The translations under genes were made by a program, and so were the position numbers. From Oegoconia quadripuncta (Eukaryota; Arthropoda; Insecta; Lepidoptera; Autostichidae), in NCBI GenBank assembly GCA_949316235.1, contig OX438744.1, positions 62,001 through 126,000 of the forward strand: a stretch of 64,000 nucleotides of DNA. The letters are read 5' to 3'. Under the pieces are notes generated by a model. The model was not told where the DNA came from and ran no database searches. It worked only from the letters and a program-made list of their open reading frames with translations. Position 1 is the stretch's first letter. Each line of letters opens with the position of its first letter. Shown here piece after piece: positions 49,501-59,088 of this stretch.

Positions 49501-52500
49501 TCACATCTTGGAATAAATTACAAAATTTCCAATCTTTTCAAAAATCCACAAAGCACTTATTTTTGCCATCTTTCCATGTCCAAAGAACGGAAAGCTAGTG
49601 TGTATTTTTTTTAAATAACGTCGTTACCACAATCATGCAATTTTGTGTATTTTCGACTCATCATCTTCATTTTCGACTAATTAATCGATATTGGTGGAAA
49701 CAGCAAATTTTAGTATTGATATAATGTGTAGAAATAGGTAACCCTCTTCTTCTGTATGTTGTTGCATGGTAACCAAATGCGTGCACGCTACCGACAGTAA
49801 TTAAATTAGTGCGCGATCCATCACACGAACCCAAAGGGGGCGAGCAGTGCGCGCGAGGTAGCGCCGTAGTAAATGCTGGACTTAATCCAGAATGTTACAT
49901 TGTATGTGACATTGCAGCAATCTGTACGCGACAAGAGGTGTTACATGGAGCCCGGATATAAATAAATATCCAATTGTCAGACGATCCAAGCGTTAGTTAA
50001 ACGGCACTTCACTCTTTGATTATTTGATATCTAACAATCCTTATGAATTGAAAATCAAAATCAAAAATGTTTTATTTCGTATATCGTGTAGAGGAGCCAT
50101 TTAATCCCATGGATTACTTTCATTAATGTAGTCTGAAATTTTGTAGGATCCCTTTTTACATAATTTTTGTTTTATAATAAGTTTAAATTTATTAAGCGGA
50201 AGATTCTGTATCCATCCATACATCCATCCATATTTTAGAGTGTTGTATTTAATTCTGTTCAGTGATTGTTTTATAGGATGAATTTAGAGGATCTAATGGA
50301 GAGGGCGGATGAGATCAAGAAGAACAACGGCGGTGATTACGACACGATCGTGATGAAGCTGTTTGTGGAGTGTCTCCTTCACTACAAGAAAATATGCGAG
50401 TGAGCTATAGTGCACAGATCCTCTCACACACGGCAAACTGTTGTATTATTATCATAGTGAGGGTGTCACTTCATGCAACAATTTTTTTTATGCACAACTG
50501 GTTGGTACTTGACCTCAATCACACCTGATGTTAAGTGAAGATGAGGTCGAAGGTGGAAGCGTACTGACCCGCAAACCCCAACACATTGGGGGACTGGCTA
50601 TCTTATCTCTGACAACCGGAACACAACAATCAAATATCAAATCAAATCATATATTTATTAATTCTTATGGTACATTAAAACATAAAATCTATTTATTTAT
50701 TTATTTATTTAACACTTTATTGTATATAAGCACACACGTCAAACAAAACAAAAAACAGGAGAATATTAAAATATACAAAAGGCGAGCTTATCTCTATAAG
50801 AGATCTCTTCCAGCAAACCTCAGTAAGGAGACAAATTGATGAGGTAACGTAAAAGTAGACAGCGAGTACACTTACAAAAACAGTAGTTATAAACAAACAT
50901 ACAACTAATAAATAGAGAAAATAACAACCATGTCGATGACATACATACTTAAATTATGGTGTTGTTATAATATAAATAAATATAATAAAACATATAATCT
51001 AATATGATAAAAATAAATACAAAACCTATAAACAAATATGATATATACTACATAATAATACTTAATTTCAACTGTAACACACTAGTGTTAGTCTGAACTC
51101 GGAAAATTCTGTGTTTCAGCTAGGGCTTCTATGACTTCAAATAATATAATCATAGATATAAGCTAAAAATCTATAAATAAAGTAGATATACAGAATAAAT
51201 CTATGCTTAAAGATTACTTCAAGCCAGTCAATAACTTCTCTGTATCCTCGTAGGTCAAATTTTGAAGAAAATCTTGTAGTAATTTCTCATTATGACTGTA
51301 GGTAAGGTGGTACATGGGAATTTGTTTATTTAATCTATTATAAAGAAGTGGTTCTAGGAACATGTAAAATCTAGATGAAAATGCATGTTTGTTCCTACGT
51401 TGTTAGGGCAAACTATATCGTTTCGTCTTTTGTTAGTAATTTCAGTGCTATATGGAAGACTTCTGTGCTTTTTAACTAATTTTTAAGTACAATGCTAATA
51501 ACATTGCTGCTAGGCGGCAGATTTAGATAAGATGTGGTAGCTAACCAGGCGGACATTGAAGATGCCTTACCACCAACCATACAGAGTACTTAAACATGTA
51601 CCCCGCTGGGTTCGAACCCGCGACCTCCGAATCGTAAACCCAATGTTGTCGGTGGCTCAGCGGTGAAGACGCGGTCACTCAATTTGGGAGGTCCGGGTTC
51701 GATTCCTAGGGAGGCCATGTACCAATTGTTGATTTGATATTTGAAGTCCTCAACCCGCATTGGGCCAGCGTGGTGGACTGTGGCCCATACTCCTTCATTA
51801 TACGAGGGAAGGCCTATATCCCTACAGTGAGATGTTTACGGGCTGATGATGATACCTAGTCATTAAGAACGACGTTACTATTTAGCTATTTAGCAAACGA
51901 ATGTCATATAGGGCCTTAAAGAAGATCATATTAAATGTGAGTAAACCCTTGTGCCGCGCAGCATGGCGGCGCTTCTGCAGGACATCTTCAGTGTCGCCAT
52001 CCTCGTGCAGTTCACCATCAGCGGGTGGATCCTCTGCATGGCAGCCTACAAGATGGTCAGCGTAAGTATCCACCTACGAGTGTTGTCGTTAGTTCCGTCG
52101 TCTGTCTGATTACTAAATATTGGTTCTTTAGCTTGAGTAAAGCATATCATAGCATCAACCACTTTACAGTCCACTATTGAACATAGGTATCTCTTAAAGA
52201 CTTTATGGGTGTAAAATTCATTTTGGGGGGTCTTCAGGCGTTAACGCCGCTGCTGATATTTATTGGTCCTTAATGCCTTAATAGCCTTGTATGTAGGACT
52301 TTCGGCCCAGCCACAAACTCGCCGCGACGGGCGGCGCGGCTAGCGAATTTAATACCTAATCACTGCGCGCCGTCTTGATATCGGCCACAGGGTCCGTCGT
52401 CACAACCGCGCAGTGATTGTTAAATTCGCTCGCCGCGTCGCCCGTCGCGACGAGCACGTGGGCGGGCGGTTAGAGCATGTTATGGGTTGGTTCTGTTCTA

Positions 52501-53579
52501 CTCTGCAGGAAACAATTCGGCTGAGTAGACCTGGCTCACCAATGTAGTAGTACAATAGCACTTGGTGTGCTGTTCACTGAACATACATACGATTTTATGT
52601 CCTTTACTTGTATTTAAATAAAAATGTCGACTTTACCTATGGTTAAATTGTGTCGTGGTACGGAGGTGGTCGGCGATGATCATTTATAATGTTATGATGT
52701 ACATGTGAGGCATGCTGCTGTGAGCCCGATTATTACAACTTGTTAAAAATAGGGTATTTAATGTGTATAATATATTTGTCGTTTAACGTTGTTAGCTGAA
52801 CGTGCTGAGTGTGGAGTTCGCGTCCATGACCCTGTTCATGGTGTGCATCCTCACCGAGCTTTTCATCTATTGCTACTACGGGAACGAAGTCACCGTCGAG
52901 GTGCGTTGACGATGCTATCATCAACAAATCGAAGCAAATGAAATATGATGATGTTGATATCTGTCTATTGGATGTCAATCAATGAATCAATTGATATTAA
53001 TTTTCATAGTTTAAGATTCACATAATATCCTTGTAAATAGTCTATTTTTGAAGCTACAGGCGTTCAGAATTTACAGTCTTTCTTTGACAGGAAGCCCGAA
53101 ATTTGCAAAAGTTGTTCATTTTAATGTCAATACGTACAGAATGTACATCAAAGAAAATACCGTTGAATAGTTAATTAAATTCTTATTGCTCAAATTTTCG
53201 GATATTTTGTAAGAGCTTTTCGGGCACGTAACAATAGTGTTATAATTATGAAAGGGCGAGTTTTGGATGTCAGTCGGACAACAAAGAACAATAAATTGAT
53301 CGTATATTTACCCTTTGATTGATGAGCGGAAATTCTAGCTGTGTGAAGTCGGATCGCTATTTTCTGAGGATAAGTTAAGGATTTTTTGCATATAATAAAT
53401 TCTCATAAATATACTGTCAACATGTAACTTCGAAATTCAACGTGTGGTATCGTGATGACGGAACGCTTGGAGATAACTCCGACTCAGTCCTTTCGGCTCT
53501 TAAGAATATAATAGATAAATTAAACGACCGGTTTGCAATTAAACAAGAATAAATGTAAAATATATTTACTTTTTATATG

Positions 53580-53644
<65 letters not shown>

Positions 53645-54909
53645 AATTGATTTGCTGGTGTGTGTGTGTGCGTGCGTAGAGCTCGCGGCTAGTGGAGTCG
53701 CTGTACGCCATGCGGTGGGTGGGCGCGGGGCGGCGCCTGCGGGCGGCGCTCGTCCTCACCATGGAGCGGGCGCGCCGCCCGCTGCGCCCGGCCGCCGCCG
53801 GCCTCGTGCCGCTCTCGCTCGACACCTTCCTCAAGGTGAGCCCGGCCGCCGCCGGCCTCGTGCCGCTCTCGCTCGACACCTTCCTCAAGGTGAGCCCGGC
53901 CGCCGCCGGCCTCGTGCCGCTCTCGCTCGACACCTTCCTCAAGGTGAGCCCGGCCGCCGCCGGCCTCGTGCCGCTCTCGCTCGACACCTTCCTCAAGGTG
54001 AGCCCGGCCGCCGCCGGCCTCGTGCCGCTCTCGCTCGACACCTTCCTCAAGGTGAGCCCGGCCGCCGCCGGCCTCGTGCCGCTCTCGCTCGACACCTTCC
54101 TCAAGGTGAGCCCGGCCGCCGCCGGCCTCGTGCCGCTCTCGCTCGACACCTTCCTCAAGGTGAGCCCGGCCGCCGCCGGCCTCGTGCCGCTCTCGCTCGA
54201 CACCTTCCTCAAGGTGAGCCCGGCCGCCGCCGGCCTCGTGCCGCTCTCGCTCGACACCTTCCTCAAGGTGAGCCCGGCCGCCGCCGGCCTCGTGCCGCTC
54301 TCGCTCGACACCTTCCTCAAGGTGAGCCCGGCCGCCGCCGGCCTCGTGCCGCTCTCGCTCGACACCTTCCTCAAGGTGAGCCCGGCCGCCGCCGGCCTCG
54401 TGCCGCTCTCGCTCGACACCTTCCTCAAGGTGAGCCCGGCCGCCGCCGGCCTCGTGCCGCTCTCGCTCGACACCTTCCTCAAGGTGAGCCCGGCCGCCGC
54501 CGGCCTCGTGCCGCTCTCGCTCGACACCTTCCTCAAGGTGAGCCCGGCCGCCGCCGGCCTCGTGCCGCTCTCGCTCGACACCTTCCTCAAGGTGAGCCCG
54601 GCCGCCGCCGGCCTCGTGCCGCTCTCGCTCGACACCTTCCTCAAGGTGAGCCCGGCCGCCGCCGGCCTCGTGCCGCTCTCGCTCGACACCTTCCTCAAGG
54701 TGAGCCCGGCCGCCGCCGGCCTCGTGCCGCTCTCGCTCGACACCTTCCTCAAGGTGAGCCCGGCCGCCGCCGGCCTCGTGCCGCTCTCGCTCGACACCTT
54801 CCTCAAGGTGAGCCCGGCCGCCGCCGAGAGAAGTTTTTAATAAGTAACTTAATTTCAGATTCTAAAGTCATCCTACACGTTCTACGCTGTGTTGCGGCAG
54901 ACTAAGTAG
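40227..54909 (+). CDS. Insect odorant receptor gene (nine exons)
   Basis: The joined exons (40227-40589, 47563-47695, 48200-48416, 49220-49342, 50277-50399, 51962-52061, 52796-52900, 53680-53835, 54859-54909) have compatible phases and give about 456 residues, slightly above the usual 390-430. The hydrophobic segments and the conserved C-terminal pattern (SLDTFLK joined to ILKSSYTFYAVLRQ) identify the 7tm_6 olfactory receptor family. These are inverted seven-pass proteins that form odorant-gated cation channels with Orco in sensory dendrites. All introns are GT-AG except the first, which appears to use a GC donor. The extra length is an N-terminal Gly/Ser tract. Intron 1 is about 7 kb and filled with retroelements. 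Exons 3 and 8 end in tandem arrays that repeat the donor site. Exon 1 and the start codon are the least certain parts. Confidence 0.8.
40320..40401 (+). repeat. GGGAGCGGC-type short repeat in exon 1
   Basis: Tandem 9- and 12-base units encode Gly-Ser-Gly-Gly runs within the predicted N-terminus. Confidence 0.7.
40887..41516 (+). pseudogene. Ty3/gypsy integrase C-terminal fragment
   Basis: The frame is open from a stop at 40884. It shows the end of the integrase core (YTPQINTVERYNKTI, with the third catalytic acidic residue) and the C-terminal segment RRKDVEFNVGDMVW of chromodomain-less gypsy elements. Protease, reverse transcriptase and the first two integrase catalytic residues are absent, and no ATG opens the frame. 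The reading continues to a TAG at 41514. It is the 3' remnant of a 5'-truncated element whose 3' end is probably at 46516-47424. Confidence 0.75.
41816..41959 (-). repeat. 3' LTR of the non-coding LTR element
   Basis: 144 bp, identical to 46368-46511. Confidence 0.88.
41961..41980 (-). other. Polypurine tract
   Basis: On the - strand this is an unbroken A/G run ending GGGGGAAG, one base before the LTR. This is the expected position for the plus-strand primer. Confidence 0.75.
41981..46349. other. Interior of the non-coding LTR element
   Basis: AT-rich with short simple repeats (for example CTGT units near 44703-44718). A GGATTCGAACC block near 44988-45000 resembles a Pol III B box. I see no coding region. 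Confidence 0.6.
46350..46367 (-). other. Primer binding site candidate
   Basis: Directly inside the 5' LTR (- strand) the sequence begins TGGCGATCCTGCC. TGG complements the CCA end of a tRNA. The tRNA identity was not determined. Confidence 0.6.
46368..46511 (-). repeat. 5' LTR of the non-coding LTR element
   Basis: 144 bp, identical to 41816-41959, followed by the target duplication CAGT. Confidence 0.88.
46670..47424 (+). repeat. Probable 3' LTR of the gypsy remnant
   Basis: A purine-rich AAACAGGGGGGGTA block (about 46656-46669) is followed by TGTAACGTGG. The proposed end is GGTTACA at 47424. A TATATATAAG lies near 46848. No partner LTR was found upstream of 40887, so the boundaries are inferred from the TG...CA ends alone. 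Confidence 0.45.
47563..47695 (+). CDS. Odorant receptor exon 2
   Basis: The acceptor TTCGCAG precedes codons for ERSDMEKFSRVMFLLLCH. This joins in frame to exon 1 and encodes the second membrane segment. The exon ends FDG-phase 1 before GTGAGT. Confidence 0.85.
48200..48416 (+). CDS. Odorant receptor exon 3
   Basis: Begins after TTGCCGCAG and encodes DPQLSGGG through the third membrane segment (TALLTCTLWLVFPALSW). The first usable donor is GTGGGT at 48417, leaving phase 2, which fits exon 4. Three further copies of this donor follow in the tandem array; only the fourth, at 48843 (+426), keeps the frame. Confidence 0.8.
48307..48917. repeat. 142-bp tandem repeat (4.3 units) over the exon 3 donor
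   Basis: Units start at 48307, 48449, 48591, 48733 and 48875 (the last partial). Each complete unit has 110 exonic bases and 32 intronic bases, so it repeats the exon 3 end together with its splice donor. Confidence 0.92.
49220..49342 (+). CDS. Odorant receptor exon 4
   Basis: Acceptor CGTTGCAG. It encodes FVAVLMYSYYVTSLVGIAN, a membrane segment, and ends TILR with donor GTCGGT, a weak site required by phase. Confidence 0.85.
50277..50399 (+). CDS. Odorant receptor exon 5
   Basis: Acceptor TTTTATAG. It encodes MNLEDLMERADEIKKNNGG through LLHYKKIC, the long intracellular loop typical of the family. The donor is GTGAGC. Confidence 0.88.
50488..50630 (-). repeat. Dispersed repeat family R, 3' half (copy in intron 5)
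   Basis: The reverse complement matches 56280-56610: GTTCCGGTTGTCAGA, then CTTCCACCTTCG, CATCAGGTGTG and TTGTGCATAAAA. The other half lies at 51489-51600, separated by an insertion. Confidence 0.65.
50631..51488. mobile_element. 858-bp insertion inside repeat R, with 5-bp target duplication
   Basis: ACAAT at 50626-50630 and 51489-51493 flanks the insertion. Removing it restores continuity with the uninterrupted family member at 56 kb. The left end (AAATCAAATCA...GGTACATTAAAAC) resembles 60160-60250, which suggests a LINE 3' end in - orientation with TTTGA-type terminal repeats. Confidence 0.55.
51489..51600 (-). repeat. Dispersed repeat family R, 5' half
   Basis: The reverse complement matches about 56180-56290 (GGTTGGTGGTAAGGC, CCACATCTTATCTAAATCTG). 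Confidence 0.6.
51643..51853 (+). mobile_element. tRNA-derived SINE
   Basis: It has an A box TGGCTCAGCGG (51653-51663), a B box GGTTCGATTCC (51696-51706) and an end GGGCTGATGATGAT. The sequence TACAGTGAGATGTTTACGGG near the end is typical of dispersed tRNA-derived repeats in Lepidoptera. It sits in intron 5 of the receptor gene. Confidence 0.75.
51962..52061 (+). CDS. Odorant receptor exon 6
   Basis: Acceptor GCCGCGCAG. It encodes MAALLQDIFSVAILVQFT and a membrane segment, ending MVS before GTAAGT. Confidence 0.9.
52316..52455. repeat. Fold-back inverted repeat in intron 6
   Basis: Two arms of about 50-58 bases (from 52316 and ending near 52455) share CGCGACGGGCG, GCGAATTTAA and ATCACTGCGCG in inverted orientation, around a spacer of about 30 bases. 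This resembles a fold-back transposable element. Confidence 0.6.
52796..52900 (+). CDS. Odorant receptor exon 7
   Basis: Acceptor CGTTGTTAG. It encodes LNVLSVEFASMTLFMVCILT and FIYCYYGNEVTVE, the sixth membrane segment and the YCYYGN motif region conserved in insect receptors. Donor GTGCGT. Confidence 0.92.
53585..53641. repeat. (TA)n microsatellite
   Basis: About 28 TA units in intron 7, 38 bases before exon 8. Confidence 0.9.
53680..53835 (+). CDS. Odorant receptor exon 8
   Basis: Acceptor TGCGTGCGTAG. It encodes SSRLVESLYAMRWVGAG through LVPLSLDTFLK, ending phase 0 at AAG/GTGAG. Eighteen further copies of that donor follow at 54-bp steps to 54807, all in frame. Confidence 0.9.
53787..54826. 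repeat. 54-bp tandem repeat (19.3 units) over the exon 8 donor
   Basis: Nineteen complete units and 14 bases of a twentieth, apparently identical. Each unit is 49 exonic bases plus GTGAG. Because 54 is a multiple of three the whole array is open in the receptor frame, and an 18-residue unit would be added for each donor skipped. Confidence 0.95.
54859..54909 (+). CDS. Odorant receptor exon 9 (last)
   Basis: Acceptor AATTTCAG. It encodes ILKSSYTFYAVLRQTK and a TAG stop, the conserved C-terminus of insect odorant receptors. Confidence 0.93.
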   Translation: MLKSSYTFYAVLRQTK

Positions 54910-55008
54910 AGAGACAACGAACGCCCCACACTAGAGTGCATTGAAGTAATATACATCTTTATTGTTTATCACGTATTATTATTTCTCTCCCAATCCATCT
55001 CTAACTCG

Positions 55009-55024
55009 AATAAACAACAATAAA
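55009..55024 (+). terminator. Polyadenylation signals of the receptor gene
   Basis: AATAAA at 55009-55014 and 55019-55024, about 100 bases past the stop codon. Confidence 0.5.
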
Positions 55025-55785
55025 CATTATCCTGTCTCTGTCTAACATTCGTGTTCCGTTTGTTTACAAATATGGTGATGGCGGTCGTGTGGTGAGGGGA
55101 TCAGGTAAATTGAGCTAAAAGTACTTACAATTGGGTTACAAATATCCCCGCCGATATTAGGATTTGGGTGCCATGAGTCGTGGACCTGGGATATTGCTTC
55201 CTTTCTTTGATTAAGGTTCATAAAGTTCAAGGATTTTTTATTGTTGATAATTCAACACATATGATGTCGTCGTTATAGCATTTCGGCTCGAGTGCTTTGT
55301 CTCAACCTCTCAACAAACAGAACGCCTGATAGTTCGCAACGCTGCCATATCTTTTAAATTTGTTATATATTTTTTTAAACTATAATGTGATTCTACGTGT
55401 AAGAACTTGTTATTTGCCGTCAGGTATAATTTTCCATTTTATTTGTGATTTAACATGGCTGTTGGTTTTCCTTAACATAAATAAATAAAATAAATAAATA
55501 ATAACTGACTGAATAATAGCTGACTTACTATTATTATTATAAGTATATAATTCAGTGGATGACTGTTGTTGGCTTCCTGAATAATATAGTTTTAAGAATC
55601 ATGATTATAGATTGTATAAAGCTGTTGTTATCCCTAAAACAATAAAATAAAATAAAAAAATAATATAATATTAACGGACTAAGCTGTGACAATTTGACAC
55701 TGTGCATTTTTATTTTCCACTAATTCTACTTATTTGTCTGTACAAATTGTAATGTAAGCAATGTTCTTGATATTGGTCTGCATAT
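55025..55785. other. Intergenic, no gene seen
   Basis: AT-rich sequence with (AAATA)n-type stretches near 55480-55500 and 55640-55665. No coding region seen. Confidence 0.4.
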
Positions 55786-55969
55786 TGTAAGGTCTGTACC
55801 TCCACGACGCAGAAACTCTGCACAGCACGTGCTATATCGCCGCCCAACTTACCTGGCTAAATAAATACTTGGATCACCGCCGCTGCGCTTTTACTTCTCT
55901 GCTACATCAACACTACATACCCATTACCAACATCCTACTTCGGTCCGGAACCACGCACCAGACTTTACA
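55786..55969. repeat. Possible solo LTR
   Basis: A 184-bp block beginning TGTAAGGTCTG and ending CTTTACA, more GC-rich than its surroundings. There is no exact target duplication (ATAT against ATAA), so this is tentative. Confidence 0.3.
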
Positions 55970-56179
55970 ATAAGTATAAATACCACTAAGTTATTTAGGA
56001 GTATGAATCAGGTAATGTCAAACAATAATTATAGCCGCAAAAATCTATTAATGTCGCCAAAGGCGCCTCCGCTCCGACAGGCAGCGGGGGGTAGTCGTCA
56101 CTTGCGACCTATAGGTCTCCATTTCCTTTGCATCTCCTCTCTACTCCGAAATTTCTGCCAAGCCCAATCTTAAAGGCTC

Positions 56180-56610
56180 TTATTTGAAAAAAGTTTGGTT
56201 GGTGATAGGGCATTTTAAATGTCTGCCTGGCTAGCTACCACCATCTTATCTAAATCTGCCGCCAAACAGAAATGTTAATGGCATTGTTGTGTTCCGGTTG
56301 TCAGATATAAGATAGCCAGTTCCCCAAATTACGACGACGAAAGTTACGACATTGGAACCTTCAAGAAACGAGCCTACACCTTCCTCAAAGGCCGGCAACA
56401 CATCTGTGACACTTTTGGTGTTGCGGGTGTCCATGGGCGGCGGTGATTACTTTCCATCAGGTGACCCGCATGCTCGTTTGCCGCTCTCTCATATAAAAAA
56501 AAAAAAAAAAATTATTTGGGTTTCCCGGTCCCTACGCTTCCACCTTCGGCCTCATCTTCACTTAACATCAGGTGTGTTTGAGGTCAAGTGCTAACCCGTT
56601 GTGCATAAAA
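56180..56610 (+). repeat. Dispersed repeat family R, long copy
   Basis: An uninterrupted family member. The 5' half has GGTTGGTGATAGGGC and TCTGCCGCCAAACAG, followed by GTTCCGGTTGTCAG, CCATGGGCGGCGGTGATTAC and a 3' end CATCAGGTGTG...GTGCATAAAA. An A run lies at about 56499-56512. The CATCAGGTGACCCGCATGCT motif is typical of abundant lepidopteran repeats. Confidence 0.6.
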
Positions 56611-57045
56611 AAAAGGTCATTGGTATCTTGTCGTGTATGTGGCCTATCAGGCGTGCAGAGCTGACTGGTTGTGCGTGCATGGTTGTAGTGCCGATATCAA
56701 CAAGTATACCAAGTCATTAGAGAGATAAGTGCTGTCAAGAATACTAAGGGTTAATATTTAAGGGTTAGAAATGTCCGTAAATAAAAATGGTTAACGATAG
56801 ACACACGAGGAGTGGAAATATTGTTCATTTCCCTTTCATTCACAATCTAATTTGTTCCTTCTAACTTGGGTAGTCGTCGCACAAGGCAGCACAGGCTATC
56901 GAATGAAAATTCTTTGTTTAGAAAACAAAATGATTTAATTATTATTGTATATTTATATTATTATTTTAAATTAGTCAGTCGGGTGTGCTCATCTCGCGGC
57001 GCAGTCGGCGTTGGTCGCCGTTCCCCCTCCCCCGCCGCACCGCCT

Positions 57046-57072
57046 GCACACACACACACACACGCACACATA
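57046..57072. repeat. (CA)n microsatellite
   Basis: A CA/CG run of about 27 bases. Confidence 0.85.
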
Positions 57073-57349
57073 AACACATGTATAATAAATGGTAAGGGTG
57101 CATTTACAGTGCGAGCTGGTAACGTCTTATTGTGTATTTATCGATTATTTCATTTAATATACATTGAATGTTAATGCGGTTATGTACTATACAGGGTGTT
57201 AAAGTACCTGGCAAATTTTAAAGGGTTATTCAAATTCGACAGGAAAAAAAATTGCATGTATTTTTACTTTTTACATGTTTTTGTATTTAGGGTTGTACTG
57301 GCTTAAATTTTATTCAATACTGACTTAAATTTCTTTTTTTTTCTTGTAA

Positions 57350-57530
57350 ATTATCATCATCATATCCGCCACTGCTGAACATAGGTCTCCGTCATAGATT
57401 TCCAGAACAGCTTACTTCTGGCGACCTACGCAGGTCGTCTTCTATTGTGGATTGACCTTCCACGCTGAGCCTGCCGGCTTGTGATTTCTGCTCCAACACT
57501 TTATGCCGTAACGGCCAACAGATCCTCGAT
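57350..57530. repeat. Probable LINE fragment
   Basis: TCATCATC followed by CCACTGCTGAACATAGGTCTCC and CGACCTACGCAGGTCGTC, a pattern shared by many lepidopteran LINE 3' regions read in antisense. Short and degraded. Confidence 0.4.
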
Positions 57531-58771
57531 CTATGTAAGTATTTTTAGTAAGTAATGCGGAATAATTAACCGACTGAGACCCTAAATATTATCATCAAAA
57601 CATGTAAAAAGTAATTATTGCATTAACCGTATTGATGATTTTTTTTGTAATGTTATGCGTATTAAGGAAATAATCGAAAAGTAAACGTAAAAATGCGACG
57701 TTCCCAGCTCGCACTGTAAATGAACCCCAAATTTAACAGCCGAACATGCTTCATCTACTTTAAGTGAATTCGTCTAACGCGGAATGAGAAGATTACCAAA
57801 GCGTGCTGAGTTTAAAAGGCTGAAAACTGCAAGAGTATCTGAACAATGAAGTCTCGACGAGAGACTCAACGACAATGATATCACTTTGTACACGTAGCCA
57901 CGAACACGTCGTTATCTCGACGACATCAATCACACAATCCACTGTAAAATAATAACCATGTGTTTGATGTTGGTCTATTATATCAAATTAGCAACGACTG
58001 AAGCGAGGCTCTATTTGTATTTAAGCATATCTCTACACATACAGACAGGCTGAACTCATTTGAAATATTGCAGGTAAAAACTTCAGGTATTGTATTTCCA
58101 AAGTACTAACTATTCACAATTTGTAGTTATTCGAATTATGTGTAGATTTTAGCGTTCATAGAACATTTGGAATCGGTTTGCTGAGCGAGCTTCCACGAAA
58201 ACTGAAAATTGCCATTGTATCGCCATATCAATAGGTCAAATGCTACTTACTATCACTGAAGCCGCATTGGTAGGCGTATTGATAGCTCATGCTAACTAGC
58301 GTCGTATCTCATGCGTGTGCGTGAAGCACGCTCGGGATTCGGTCCGGAATGAATAACGACAGTGTACAGGAGTGTCTACGAGGACATCGCCCGTCGATGT
58401 GGTCGCTGTCCTCGCTGCAAGCGCCGAAGCCATGCTGGGAGGGGGAGCTCGCGGTACTACTCAATGTTGGGATTCTGCTATTATAATCTACCGAACTAAA
58501 TTCACCTAGGGTTCCTTTCAGAAGCGGTGGCTTCGTTGAAAAGAAAAAAAATAAAGTTACTCGGAAGCGATCTCCAGTGTGTATTTTGTAGCCGGCTGAA
58601 GAAAAATTTTCAGAGTCTTAGATTTATTATACGATAGGTAATTAATTCTATTACTGCTCGATTCAGTGGGTGATCGACTACACGATCTAATTTACGCCAC
58701 CAGCAGTTTCGTGATACCGGAGGGAGGCGGAAGCCGTTTTTTACAGAAACACCATTTAAAGGAATTATATA
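57531..58771. other. Intergenic, no gene seen
   Basis: AT-rich to mixed sequence with no open frame of note. Further 3' exons of the Dscam-like gene could lie here, but none was recognised. Confidence 0.4.
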
Positions 58772-59088
58772 TCAATTAATCAAGTGGAGCGGGCGCAGCA
58801 CGACGCGGCCGTACCTGAGCGTGGGCTCCGCCGCGCGGCGCCGTGTGTCCCACCGGCAGGCGGCGGCGGGCGCGGCCGGGGGGGCCGGGGGGGCCGGGGG
58901 GGCCGGGGGGGCCGCCGGGGGGGCGGCGGGGACGCGCCGGTACAGCGCCGACGCGGCGGCGGCGCGCTCGCACGTCGCGCACGGGGACTCGCTCGACGAC
59001 GAGTCGCTGTCCCGCGTCGCGTATTCTGCGGGCCGGGGGGGAGGGGTCAGGGCGGGGGCCGCGGGGGAGGCCCCGCAGACCCCGCGGC
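58772..59088 (-). CDS. Dscam-like tail exon (last recognised)
   Basis: Acceptor GTTCGCAG at 59089. It encodes GRGVCGASP, then EYATRDSDSSSSESPCATCE and a Pro/Ala run, ending at a TGA at 58772. A donor near 58816 may end the exon earlier. Confidence 0.6.

Noticed and set aside
53787..54826. CRISPR-like array
   Set aside because: Repeats are contiguous with no unique spacers, and the genome is eukaryotic.
53652..54905. Long frames of 380-430 codons on both strands over 53.5-54.9 kb
   Set aside because: They come from the 54-bp array, whose unit is a multiple of three and lacks stops in several frames. Only the receptor frame has family support.
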